Below, in pieces: positions 1 through 11,187 of a DNA stretch of 64,000 bases. Location: positions 186,001 through 250,000 of the forward strand of contig JAGMVK010000004.1 in assembly GCA_020747065.1 (NCBI GenBank). Reading direction: 5' to 3'. The notes under the pieces are model-generated. The model did not search any database, had not been told where the DNA came from, and saw only the letters and a program-made list of their open reading frames with translations. A program made the translations under genes and the position numbers. The first letter of the stretch is position 1, and each line of letters opens with the position of its first letter. Origin of the DNA: Cadophora sp. MPI-SDFR-AT-0126. Lineage: Eukaryota > Ascomycota > Leotiomycetes > Helotiales > Ploettnerulaceae.

Positions 1-119
1 AATGATGGGATTTAGTTGGAGAACCTTCAGGTGGAAGTTGCCCATCCCTTCGCTTTATTTTCTTCTATGAGCAGATCGAGCAAAGTAGACAGCTGCTTGA
101 GAGAAGACGTTCATTCACA

Positions 120-2289
120 CTATCTCATAGATCTCGCACTAATCGATCCCCATGCGTCGGGACTGTGCCTTCCGTTTGTCCACCCACCGGCATCCACGCT
201 CTCCTGGCTCACATGACGACTGCCATTCGGCCTCGGTGCGAACTGTCCCATCTGGCCCAAGGTATCGACGCCGGTGCTCTGAGCTGCTCCGCTACTCGAA
301 GCAAACGGGTTTTTGGTTCCTGCTGTTTGTGTCGCCATCGGCCCAGAAGCACTCCGTTGTGGCGCAGGATTTTCCGTCCCAGGATTGGATTGCATCTGTG
401 GCTGGTTTTGCTGTGATTGCTGGACTTGCTGGGGAACGGCTGGTGCTAATTGTGGGTAGTTGTAAAGATCCATGATACTCCTCTTATCCGCTCTCAGAGT
501 CTGTTGAGGCATCTGAGGGTAAGTTTGTTGTCTTTGCTGTTGGTATTGTGGTTGTTGGTCGAATCCTTGCTGAGATGCTTGCTGACCTTGCTGGTTGAAG
601 TATGGATTCATCTGCTGGGAAGGATTCTGGCTGAGGAATGGGTTCATCTGCTGCTGTTGCTGTGGCTGTTGGGATTGTTGCATAGCCCCGTTGTTGAAGA
701 AAGAAGCTCCGTACTGCTGAGCAGGGGATTGTTCCATCGGACTTTGATACATACTCTGAGGTGTGGCAAGCTGTTGATTGAAGGGATTGCTCGCAAATGT
801 TGTATTCAGAGGTGGTGCTTGGATTTGCTGCTGCTGCTGTTGCTGCATGAACGGATTGTAACTGTTTTGCTGCTGCTGGGGTTGTTGCGGCTGCTGAAGC
901 TGTTGCCCCGGATTCTCGTAGATCACAGACGGGTGGTATTGCTGGGGTACGGACGGAACAGGGGGAGTCATGGATTGTTGGTAAAGTTGTTGGTGAGTTA
1001 GGGCCTGTGGACCAGGAAATCCACCGGTATGGTTTGGAAAAAGTGGTTGTGATGACTGCACAGACATATTCTGGAAAGCTTGATTAAGGTTGTACTGGGA
1101 CTGGGATGGCGCAAGGCCAAAAGGATTCGAACTTTGAGGCTGCTGGTATGGATTATTCCCCGTCATCTGAGGCGACGCCAAACCTCCCGTGGACTGAGAT
1201 GACTGAGGTGGCGCAATAGATGGTGGTGTATCCAACATATCAAACGGGTTGGACGAACTCCGTGAGGGAACATCTCGCGTTCGGTCTATCGTTAACCCAG
1301 CAGAGGCTCCCACAGGTGTTCGAGATCGACTATTTGGAGGTGGTGCCGCTATTTCTGGCGACTTCAATCCTCCACCTTCGCCCAGTCGGACAAGAGTTTC
1401 AATAGATTTCTCCAAATTTCCACTCAGGCCCTTTAGAACAGCGGTGTTTCTCTTCTCATCCCTAAATCCCATATCTCGTAGCTTGGCCAGTTTCATTTCC
1501 AGATCATCCGTTCCCTCATCTCCGAGTGCTGCCCCGAATATCCTCGATTGCTTGTTTCTTCGAGGGGATGGCGATCGCTGGCGCCCAGTATCAAAGTCCT
1601 GTTTTGTTGCCTCCTTCTTTGCCTTTGATGACAATGGAAATATCGATGAAGCGGATCTGAAGCCGAATCTGCTACCAGGTTTCGGTGGTAATGGTGGTGG
1701 TTGATCATCCGAATTCGTACTACCAGTATTATTTCTCACGGGAGGTTTCGTTGCCCTTTCCACGTATTTCCCTCTTATGAATCTCTCCATTGCTGAGTCC
1801 GCTTCGTCGGCGTCAAAAGGAATTGGCGGTCTCGTGTTCTGAGGATTGTAGATCTTGTTGGAAGCAACATTTCCAACCCGCTTCATGTTCTGCGATAGCT
1901 TAGTCAACGTCCTGGCAAGCGTGCACAATGAACATACTTCCACCTGCTCATTCGACCAGGAGTCCATACTGAGCGACTTCACTTTCGTGATGTGCGTCCC
2001 CAGCTTCCTGTGTAGAGCTGCGCATCGCATGCACAAGAATATACCCAGCTACTCCCGTAAGTAACTGACCATAGGTATAGTCGCACTATGAGTTAACTTA
2101 CGCTCCAGCTGGCCCATCCTGTCGACACGAGATTAGTATAAATTCAAAATGCTGACTAGCAGAGCTCAACATACCCGGATTCCTTGCCTGACAATCTGCG
2201 CACACATTATTCCCAGGGACCGACTTTATAAGATCCTGGAGCGCGCGTTCATTGCGCGCCTGCTGCCGCTTGCTCAGAGCTCCAGACAT
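120..2289 (-). CDS. ArfGAP and UBA domain, Gln-rich trafficking protein (Gts1/Ucp3-like)
   Basis: GTPase-activating protein for Arf GTPases in vesicle traffic. Exons 2289-2175, 2118-2102 and 2048-120 give 686 residues. The ArfGAP zinc finger is rebuilt only after splicing: C30-x2-C33-x16-C50-x2-C53, followed by the arginine-finger motif HRKLG (R58). A UBA-like helix bundle (about residues 225-265, with the RDMGF signature) follows, then a long low-complexity tail rich in Gln, Pro, Asn and Ser, including polyQ. This order (ArfGAP, UBA, Q-rich) is that of yeast Gts1 and fission yeast Ucp3. The middle exon is only 17 nt and encodes part of the conserved WASW segment, which strongly supports both introns. 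The start ATG precedes a basic N-terminus typical of the family. Gln-tract length (CTG/TTG codons near 824-900) may vary between strains. Confidence 0.9.
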
Positions 2290-3024
2290 CACAGAATCAG
2301 CTATCTCACAACTTAATCGCTTATGTGTGTTCTCGCAGAAAGTATCGCAAATTCGAATCTCTCGGGTCAACAAGAGTCAGGAGTGAAACGGAAGTGCAGA
2401 CCGAAACGAAGAGTTACACTCCCAATAGTTGAACGGAGATGCAAGAAACGGGTATGCACGCCTCTCGAGGCGAGGCAGCTGGACTCGGGAGGAATGAATG
2501 GTGAAGTCGTAATCGTGAAGGTCGTTACTTCGTGAGAACCTGGAAAAGGAGAGAGCAGCGTTGGTGGAGTGGAGTGGAGCTGGCAGCATGTCTGGTCTGG
2601 GCTCGAATCCCGACCTGACTTCGCCGTCGAGCTAATAAACTAGCTTGACAGGGGGCAGCATCGGATGTCGGTCAAATATTCTTGCGAAACAACGCCACGT
2701 GAAGTGCTTTGTCCAGCGAGTCCAAGATCTTCGCGTGTGAGTTCTGAGAAGTTCACCGCATTTCTCATCTCTCCTCGAAGCCATTACCGCGCAACACGAC
2801 CCTATCGTTAAAGGAGAACCAGGGCACGTCACGAACCCTTCATTGTGAATCCACGCCTTGTTGTCTAGGTGCAGACTTGGCGCATCGGATAGGCGAACAA
2901 ATGTGGAGGAGGTTGGTTCATTGTTCAGCTAGCTTCATCCCCTGAGTACAGCCTCTAACGAAAGTAAACAGAGGCCACTAAACCCCTGAAATTCGAGTCA
3001 ATCAACATTGGAAGCTTTGCCAAG
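2290..3024. promoter_or_regulatory. Divergent intergenic region, ArfGAP / SPT10-like
   Basis: Upstream sequence of two divergently transcribed genes. I see no gene here. Short open frames on both strands lack coding character. A T-arm-like sequence near 2598-2613 was considered as a tRNA and rejected. Confidence 0.5.
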
Positions 3025-4740
3025 ATGCCCGCCATGTTGGATGATCCGTCCAGTCCCACCATCTACCGTGCTTCTGGAGCTCCACCCTATCCTTCTGCTC
3101 ATGATCCTCCATCTCTACCAATGGATGTTTATCCTCGACAGGTGACACTTCGAGACAGAGTTACCACCGCAACCATTGTCCCCTTCTCCTCTCATCACCA
3201 AGTTCCGCGTACCCTTCTTAGTTATCTTAGTGATCAATTGAACCGAGAAATCGAGAATGGAGATACCTATCCTATGATAGAGACGATGTCTACCGACAAA
3301 TTTGCCTCGTACTGGTTCCAGAATTTTGCTGCCGTCATGCTGCTAGGCAGTATTGATAGTGCAGATGATTTGTTAGAAAGCAACGACTGGAGCAATCAAT
3401 GTCTAGGGAGCTATTACATCAAACCGAACTATCCAGGTAGAAGTAGCCACATCTGCAATGCTGGTTTTCTTGTCACGAATGCGTCCAGAAACAAGGGTGT
3501 TGGTCGACTTCTCGGAGAGAGTTACCTAGATTGGGCTCCCAAACTAGGCTACACATACTCCGTGTTCAATCTCGTCTTCGAGACTAACGTTGCTTCATGT
3601 CGAATTTGGGATGCGTTGGGTTTTAAGAGGATTGGCAAAGTCAAAGGTGCGGGAAATTTGAAAAGTTTCCCTGGTCAACTTATCGACGCTATCATCTATG
3701 GTCGAGATCTCGGTCCAGAAGGCGAGGATTTTGTTAGCGAAGAACGGTTCGACAAGATCAAATTCTATCTCAAATACGGCAAATACCCCGCTGGTGCTGA
3801 TCGAGCCGAAAAGAGTCGATTGAGGAGTGCAGCAACACACTACAAGTTGATTCCTGAGTCCGACAAGCTCATGCTCAAGGACAAGGAGGTGATATCTGAT
3901 CCACAGAAGCAATATGAGATCGCTCGTGAGGTACATGCTGGCCAACACGGTGGCATCAACAAGACTACTGCAACCATCGCAGAGAAATACCACTGGGTTC
4001 GAATCAAAGAGACTGTCTCCCTCGTCATTCGTAACTGCGCTCAGTGCAAAGAGCTCGGCAAGGCTCCTGTTGTCCGCGCAGATGGAGTAATCCGACCGGC
4101 ACCGCGGCTCACGCCTTCGACTGGTCAGGTGAGCGTCAGTGCTGCTGGTCGTGCCCTCAGCATCGCGCATCAAGACCAACACATGTCTGACAACGGTGCT
4201 GGATTCGAGCATGCCGGTCAAGGTTCTGTCTCGCCCCAAGTGCTAAATCGCACCCTCCCAGGCCGAGACCAACACCCAAGTACTATGCAAAGCTTGAGGC
4301 AGCATCAGACAGCGCCTATAGCACGAATGCAAAATGATTACATGCCTCTCGATCCGCAAATTATGGATGATGCGCTTGTACGACACCACTTAGGAGGATA
4401 CAATCCTGCGTCACACTCTCATTCAAATCAACATCCACACCAGCACTCACACACTCTCAATGCGGATCATGACCATCATAATCAGTACTCAGAACATGAG
4501 CACGAACACGATCATCATGACTCGGACTCCTTCCAAGCGATGCTCACAGGGGGTGGACATAGGGAGGGAGGCGGTGATGAAAATGAGGACTTGGACATGT
4601 TGATCGATCAGGAAGAGGATGGCGATGCTGAGGATGATGATGAGAGTGGAGAGGGCTCGATAATACAAATCCAGGCTGAGGCAGCAGCGAGGGCAGCAGA
4701 AGAGGCCTTGCGAACTGTGGGAAGGGAGTACGGTCGTTGA
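3025..4740 (+). CDS. SPT10-like GNAT acetyltransferase with integrase-type zinc finger
   Basis: Single-exon protein of 571 residues. Residues about 60-235 form a GNAT N-acetyltransferase domain: a beta-strand ending in NAGFLVTNASRNKGVGRLLG (acetyl-CoA loop R/Q-x-x-G-x-G/A-like), then SVFNLVFETNVASCRIWDAL and GFKRIGKV. Residues 304-341 carry an H2C2 finger, H304-x3-H308-x29-C338-x2-C341, as in retroviral integrases. The same combination occurs in yeast Spt10, an activator of core histone genes whose HHCC finger binds histone upstream elements. A nuclear transcription role is therefore inferred. The C-terminal third is disordered: a His-rich run (about residues 470-505), an acidic block, then a final Ala/Glu helix. 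The finger and GNAT fold are seen in the sequence; histone-gene regulation is inference. Confidence 0.82.
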   Translation: MPAMLDDPSSPTIYRASGAPPYPSAHDPPSLPMDVYPRQVTLRDRVTTATIVPFSSHHQVPRTLLSYLSDQLNREIENGDTYPMIETMSTDKFASYWFQNFAAVMLLGSIDSADDLLESNDWSNQCLGSYYIKPNYPGRSSHICNAGFLVTNASRNKGVGRLLGESYLDWAPKLGYTYSVFNLVFETNVASCRIWDALGFKRIGKVKGAGNLKSFPGQLIDAIIYGRDLGPEGEDFVSEERFDKIKFYLKYGKYPAGADRAEKSRLRSAATHYKLIPESDKLMLKDKEVISDPQKQYEIAREVHAGQHGGINKTTATIAEKYHWVRIKETVSLVIRNCAQCKELGKAPVVRADGVIRPAPRLTPSTGQVSVSAAGRALSIAHQDQHMSDNGAGFEHAGQGSVSPQVLNRTLPGRDQHPSTMQSLRQHQTAPIARMQNDYMPLDPQIMDDALVRHHLGGYNPASHSHSNQHPHQHSHTLNADHDHHNQYSEHEHEHDHHDSDSFQAMLTGGGHREGGGDENEDLDMLIDQEEDGDAEDDDESGEGSIIQIQAEAAARAAEEALRTVGREYGR

Positions 4741-5615
4741 GTGTGTGCTTTGGAATCGAAGTGACCATGTGGCGTTGGATTTACATTTTGATAGCGTTGT
4801 TTACGGTTGTTGGCTATTGTGGCCCTTGGCGAGATAATGTTTGAGTAAGGGTGGACCGTTTAATTGGCGTTAAGCGGGAATGTCAACAGGGACAACCGAG
4901 GTCGAGAGCGGGAGGCGAAAACGAAAATGACGCCGCTTTGATGCAGTGTCTTTCAGCATTGGATCTGAAAAGAAAAAGGTATCAATATGAGGGTATGAGG
5001 ACAATAAGTAAATTCAAAGCAAGGCCAAATCCATGGTATAGACTTTCTCCCTGCCCCCCTTCCGCAAGAGCCATTATTCGGCAGCCAGTAATCATGAACT
5101 CTCTGAAGTGCTCGACCAAAGCCAATGATTGCCTCAGGGCTGCTAGTATATAAGTCTTCACAATCAGTAGTATATACAATACCTTACCGTACCACTTTAA
5201 TCCAGTCAACACGGTCCGAACCCCGGTTTCACCGTGACTCGACACTTTCAAAACCTCTAAACCCTCTAAGATCCCGCCTCACCACCCGCCGATCTCCCTC
5301 CCCCAACCCATCTCAAATTCCAACCGTCTGAATCGCATATACCATCTCCATATTTTGTAGCACTTAAAATCCAAGTCCCTTAATCCCTAGACTCCGAGCC
5401 GGGTATACCCTTCTTCCCGTCCAACAAACTAACAACGGACAACCCTCCCCGGAAGTGGAAAAAAAAAGAGAAAATGTAAAACATATCAGGATGCGCACAA
5501 CCCAACGCTTTCGCAGATCGAGAAGCGTTTCAGGCGGTCGGATGGAAGCCTGAGTTCTGGATCGGCGAGCTGATCTGTTGTTGTGGCGAGGCAAGGCGAG
5601 GTGATATGAGGTGAG

Positions 5616-5954
5616 GTGGGTTCGGGAGTGAGTGAGTGGAGTAGTTGGGCGAACACCCTGAGTTTTTTTTGTGGAAATGGAGGAGAGCCGGGATCCCTGG
5701 TTGAAGATCTTGGGATGTTCATGGGTTTGGTGGGGATTGGGCTGCCATTTTTGACGGCTTTTGCTGCCTTTTTGAAGGGTTCTGCGGGATGGATTGCAAC
5801 TCGGGGATTTGAAGGGAAGATGCTTTTTGGGGTTCTGAGATTTTGGAAAGGGGGTCTGGTCGGTGAGGAGATGGGATGCCCCGGAGATATGGTGGGTTTA
5901 GATGCGATGAAAGCCACGTTGGACGGGACACAGATGGGAAGAGGGTTTGAGTGA
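5616..5954 (+). other. Doubtful 112-codon open frame
   Basis: ATG-initiated frame with a hydrophobic centre (GLVGIGLPFLTAFAAFL) that could form one membrane segment. It overlaps a 143-codon antisense frame of equal merit (5486-5917), and neither has a recognisable domain. Listed so that it is not lost; probably not a gene. Confidence 0.15.
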
Positions 5955-6450
5955 GGTCATGATGGCCTCATGTTTTCTTAATTGAGATGTTAAGGGGTGT
6001 TGGATGACGACGAATCGATCGAGTGCTATACGGAGGTATGGGAATCGAGAGATGCAGGGGAGCAGCAAGTGAAGTTCTATTAAGTCACGAGAATCATAGA
6101 TATGAATTGTATTCTTCCACAAACCTGTGGAGTCCTGAAGCCTTCAATTCCACATAAGTCTCAAAAATTGAGACTTGTACTTGAAGTATGTTTGTACCTT
6201 GGGCAGGAGGAGAGGTACCTTACCTTATGTATTCGCACCCAATGCCACCCGAAACCCCACCTCTCCCTATCCATAAGGCTTCATCACTCCACCCCAAGTC
6301 TCACCACACTTCATGTTCACCGAGTATTTTAGTGTCCTAGCCAAGGCGTGTCAAACATCGGATAGCCTTTTCAAGCATGCAGATGCAAGTCTGGCGGGGC
6401 AAGAGGAAGCGCTTTCGAGCGAGGAAATCCTATCGGCTGCGAGGCTGATG

Positions 6451-6550
6451 CCCAAGTACCGAAGGGGTAGGCAGCTGATGCTTTTCTTTTACGTTCAGGG
6501 CCCAAGTACCGAAGGGGTAGGCAGCTGATGCTTTTCTTTTACGTTCAGGG
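6451..6550 (+). repeat. Perfect 50-bp tandem duplication
   Basis: Two identical head-to-tail copies, 6451-6500 and 6501-6550, each beginning CCCAAGTACC and ending ACGTTCAGGG. Zero differences suggest a recent duplication or an assembly artefact. No gene is interrupted. Confidence 0.95.
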
Positions 6551-7739
6551 CTCAGGCTGTCGTACAGTAGTGAGCGGGCTGCTGCAGCGCGATGTTCGTC
6601 GATTTGTGCCTATCATGAGCTGTGCTGCTTGCTGCGATCCGGTATGAATTGGCGAGCAGCTGGCCGCCTGATGGGTATCGCGCAAGGAACTGCCTCCGGA
6701 GTGAAGTGTACTTTGATGTGGAACTCTAGACACAGACTTTACAAGCGATGGAAGAGCCGTAGAATTCGATTGGAAACAAAAACATGGATCGATTACCAGA
6801 TGTTTGCCTTGGTGCTGTGGGTTTCATTCAGATATACAGGGATAAAACTAGGCGGGCAAGGAATTTAACATGAAATGACGTTGGGAGGCGAGAACGAGCA
6901 CTGAGGGGAAGAGGAGATACAAGTGACAACCTAACCAAGACCCTGCGGATATGATGGATAATTGACTGAACCCTTGAAGCTTGCTCTCCCTGTCGATTTA
7001 CCAGCAATTACTCTTCTGTCCCCCTTCCACGTCGTCCAGCTCTAAGTACCATCCTTGAGCCTCATCACTGGGAGTAATTGTTCTTCGTTGTTCTTCCAGT
7101 TCTGAGTGTTGCGTCGGTGATCCGTTTCTCCTGACAACCCAACTACAAACCGCACTACCAGCTTCAGCTAAACCTTCCTCCCCCTTACTCTGTGTCGGGT
7201 CTTGCACTGTCTCTATTCCTTTTCTGCCACCTCTCGAGCTCCCGGATATCATCAACTTGCACTCCTCGGACTCGGTTGGCGGATAATTACTGCGAACAGT
7301 GCAGACTGCAGCCTTCCTTCCGCTTTCCCACGGTATCACTTCATCGCGGGGTCAATATTCCAAGCAGGCAGCCTCGACGGAGACCACACAACCAGAGACT
7401 CCCCAACCTGCACCCCCTAGCATCATTTGTACGATTGGCAGCCCTACGATCGATTGCCTGCATTGCATCCGGAAGATTAAAATACTGGTATGTATGCATC
7501 TCCACGGCATTTCCTTCCCTGCGGCAAACTGTCGTTTCTAGCTGCTTCGAGGCTACCAGTATCCTTTGCTGACATCTGCTCACTATAGCAGCAAATCTTC
7601 ACATTGCATACCCTCACGTGCGACGACAGATTTGATTTTGCGAGGCGGGAAATCGAGTTATAGCAGCGCTTCTCGAGTCCTTTTATTCTAGTCCGAGCCT
7701 TTGTTTTGTTCTGGAACGGCTGGATAGACGTACGTAACG

Positions 7740-10631
7740 ATGGCAGATAGATACAGATACACTCGGCCGCGATCCCCTCCACTCGTCAATCCTGGCAGAA
7801 TATCGCTCCCAAGCAACTTCAGCAACTACCCCCAAGCCCACGAGCACCATCACGTTGTCCCTACATCTCGAAGAGAAGTCATTCCGGCGGCGCCACGAAG
7901 CAGCACAAGTTCCGTAAGCAATGGCGGCACGATAACTACGACATACAAGGTTAAAAGCGAGGTTCCTACTCGAGGAAGTAGTGTGCGAGAGGGCAGTCGT
8001 ACAAGGCGATCTACGCTTGACAATCACAGCCGTCCGACGATCGTTACCACGACGCAGAAATATCGACCGGTCATACATAGCGGCGGTGTTGCTAGACCCG
8101 AGAGCCCTCTCAAGAATCCCTATCGATCGAGTGAGGAGGACTATGTTACTGTCCCAGCGATATCTCGCCATGGCCATCACCACTCGAAGCGCTATAGTGC
8201 AACAATGGATAACGCGGATATGAACCGCCTGGCTCGAGAACGGGAATCAAGCAGATTGCATGTGGTACCGATCAGAGAACCTGCTTATACCAGTGCAAGA
8301 GCAAGACCGATATACACTGGTACTGTCACTCGTCATGCCGATACAGTTTCGGACGACTATGGGGAAGACGGCTACGGATACACGAATCCAAGGGACTTGG
8401 TACAATACGACTTGACTCACAACCAGCCAACTCACCATCGATCAAGAAGGGACAGCTTCGATTCTGGAAGGTCAAGCAGGCCAACATCCATAGCTGGTTA
8501 TGGAGACATTGTTCCTCGTTCATACGATGCAAGAGAACGTGGACCACCTCCATCGACTAGAGGGTTCGATAAAATCAGGCCGCCCATTTACGATCAGCCA
8601 CCGCCCGCGAGACCAGTTCGACCAAGCTCTCCTCCCAATTCCATGGCACCAATGGAACCTGTCCAGAGGCCAGCGCCGTTTGAGCCTGTTGAACCTGTAA
8701 GGAGAACGAGCACTTCTCGGGCCCGACCGACCTCCATGTACCATGAAAATCGGGAGCCAAGACGAGCACCAAGAGACGAGTATTATGAAGCTCGGGATGA
8801 CGACAGAAGGGAAAGTCGACCACACCGTCATGAGAATCCTGTTGAGCAACGAGGCTTCGGTGTCAGGGCTGAACGTCCTGACCGTCCTGAACGCCTGGAT
8901 AGACCTGAAAGGCCTGATTGGAATGAAAGATCTGACCGAGTTGATCGGCCAGACAGAATGGATAGGGTAGAAAGGTCAGAAAGGGTTGAGAGGGTGGACA
9001 GGGTGGACCGAGTGGAAAGATCTGACCGGAATGATCGACCAGACAGATCTGACAGACACGACCGACTTGATAACGATCGAGGAGATTACAAAGAGCCCAA
9101 GGAACACAAAGGTAGAGATGCTATTGCAACTGGTCTTAGTCTTGCCGGGGCTGCTCTTGGTGTCAACGCGTTGAAGAATGCTGCTCGAGGAGACCGTGAT
9201 GATCGAGAAGACCGTGAAGAGCGAGACGAAAGGAAGAAGCGTGAATATGACGAGGACTCTCGAAGGCGGAGGGAGAAGGATGATAGAAGCCCAGTGGATC
9301 TGGGTGGCAGAGATCCGAAGGAACGACGCCACAGAGACGAAGATCTTCCACCACCACCTCGGGATATGCCTCCTCCACCACGAGAAGTGACACCTCCGCA
9401 AGCAGCATTCGTGGATCTCAATAGCCGGGATGCCAAAGATCGGAAGCCATCAAGGGATGAGAGAGAGAAGGACTCTGAACGTCGGGAGAGACATCGAAAT
9501 GCCTCGGAAGCAGCTTTGAACGGAACAGCAATCGACTCACGTTCTGATAGCTCATCAGAAGAAGTCCGCCCTCGATCTCGCCGTGAGCCTCTTCCTCGAA
9601 GAGAGTCTGGAACTGCGCCTGCTGTATTCGATCCTAAGAACACCATGGATCTGTTTGCCTTGAAAGAAGCACTCAACTCAAAAGAGTCTAAGGACGCCTC
9701 CAAACTTGCTCCCAAAGAACCAGTCTCTAAGCCACGAACACCGAGAGGCTCTTCGACCAGAGATGCACGCGAGGCAGCTGAAATACGCAAGGATGTCAAC
9801 TCAGAGAGACGACCAAGAGATCCTCTGGCTCTAACCGAGAATCGCCAACTTCGTGTTGTTTCTCCGCCACGCGAGAAGGTTGAGGAGAAGCCTGTCAAGG
9901 GCATCCTCCGTCAGCCAAGAGAGAAGTTTCCTGAAGATCCAGCTCCAATCCGTGAGGGTGTTGCTCCGTTGAAAGATGCCAAGAAGGATGGCATTCCTCC
10001 AGATGCAAGATGGACAAAGATTAGCCGGAAGCTCGTTAACCCAGAAGCATTAGAAGCTGGAAAGGAGAGGTTTGAGGCTAGAGAGGACTTTGTCATTGTC
10101 CTTCGAGTTCTGTCGAGGGATGAAGTACAAGGTTATGCTGAGGTTACACAACGGATAAGATGTAAGTTTGAATTTCTCAGACACTTATTAGTCGCTTCAT
10201 ACTGACACATCTAAGCGGCTCGTGAAGAATTAGAAGATATCGAAGCTACTGAGCGGAGACGTGCCCGTCGTGAGAGGCACGAGCGACACAAACGCGAACG
10301 TAATGGCGAGATTCCTCGGAGTGAACGCGGTGAACGTAGACATCGCCGTCGTGCAGAAGAGGGACGTGAGAGGCACCGTGAATCTAATTCCGAATCCGAC
10401 TCCACGGAAGATGATGAGGTATACGAGCGGCCGAAGATGCTTGAGGCACCACAGAAGAGAACTACGTTCCAAGATGCGCTGATGAGCGGCGGCCTTGGCG
10501 AGTTGGCGCAGAGCCAGTCGAATTTGAGGGAGACTGAAATTCCGGGAACTTACAGCGGGTATAGCAGGAACCCGCCGCCACCAAGCAGTATGGCTGCTGT
10601 CAGTGCGGGATCAAGTCGGAAGGAAAAGTGA
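7740..10631 (+). CDS. Large Arg/Asp-rich protein with C-terminal DUF8035-like domain
   Basis: Exons 7740-10161 and 10216-10631 give 945 residues. The 54-bp intron has GTAAGT, a CTGAC branch and AAG acceptor; splicing joins R-C frame to SAREELEDIE. Most of the chain is disordered and charged. Around 8870-9090 it carries a degenerate repeat of units such as RPDR, RVDR and RSDR. A hydrophobic patch follows (AIATGLSLAGAALGVNALKN), then more R/D/E-rich sequence and proline runs. Near the end the conserved block WTKISRKLVNPEALEAG, then FVIVLRVLSRDEVQGYAE, matches what I know of the DUF8035 family of fungal proteins; function is unknown. The C-terminus is strongly basic (R/H-rich) and ends in RKEK. 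No catalytic motif is visible. The family assignment is from memory of its C-terminal signature. Confidence 0.8.
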
Positions 10632-11187
10632 GCTGGAGATTGGAAATGGTTGAATTGAGATCTTACACTTGTTTTACGTTGAGCGAAGTGAGCCGGAGCA
10701 TGAAAGAGATATCACGCAGCGACATGAATGATGAGTGAATGATTGGACGATGAGGGATGCATTTGCAAGTGTAACGGACTGGATCTGACTTTATGTTCTA
10801 TTCTCCTGTATAAATAATGAATTGTTGTGTGACGAATTTGTGTTTCATAAGGAAAACACCATTTTGTATCTAATGTTCTCTGCGGTGTCCGGAAGATTTA
10901 CTATTCTTTGTCCAGGTAGCCACTTCGCACAGAGTTTGCAGTCTTCTAGGGGGCGAAAAGAACCAGAATAGAAGGCTTCCGAGGGGGAAGTGTTTTGTTT
11001 TGTTTTGAGATTCGGGTTGTATTAGGATGCCGATCAAGCGAAGCGAGGCGAGGCTGAAGAACCTGAGGCCAGAAACAAGATTTCATCGACATCATCAGCC
11101 TTCCCTCCATAACCATCAATTTCAATCCAATTTCATCCAACATTCAACATTACCTCGCCGAGCCTTGTAATTAATTTATTCATCATA
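10632..11187. other. Intergenic, 556 bp
   Basis: 3' flank of the Arg/Asp-rich gene and 5' flank of the myristoylation-motif gene (a C/T-rich stretch with CAATTTCAATCC before the ATG). No gene seen. Confidence 0.6.

Larger units (their letters stand above)
4741..7739. other. Gene-poor 3 kb interval
   Basis: No convincing gene. The interval holds the 3' flank of the SPT10-like gene, a perfect 50-bp tandem duplication (6451-6550), and from about 6990 a C/T-rich leader leading to the ATG at 7740. Overlapping open frames at 5486-5917 (minus) and 5616-5954 (plus) have Pro/Ser- or Gly-biased composition, no recognisable domain and no splice support. A frame at 6629-6868 also resembles nothing known. 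Confidence 0.6.

Noticed and set aside
2545..2620. Possible tRNA (sequence GGGCTCGAATCCCGA resembling a T-arm)
   Set aside because: The loop starts with C instead of T, stem pairing is imperfect, and no matching acceptor stem or A-box with proper spacing is found.
3595..4239. 214-codon antisense frame over the SPT10-like gene
   Set aside because: Shadow of GNAT and zinc-finger coding sequence.
9086..9904. 272-codon antisense frame, Ser/Arg-rich
   Set aside because: Mirror image of the Arg/Asp/Glu-rich coding strand; no independent splice or domain evidence.
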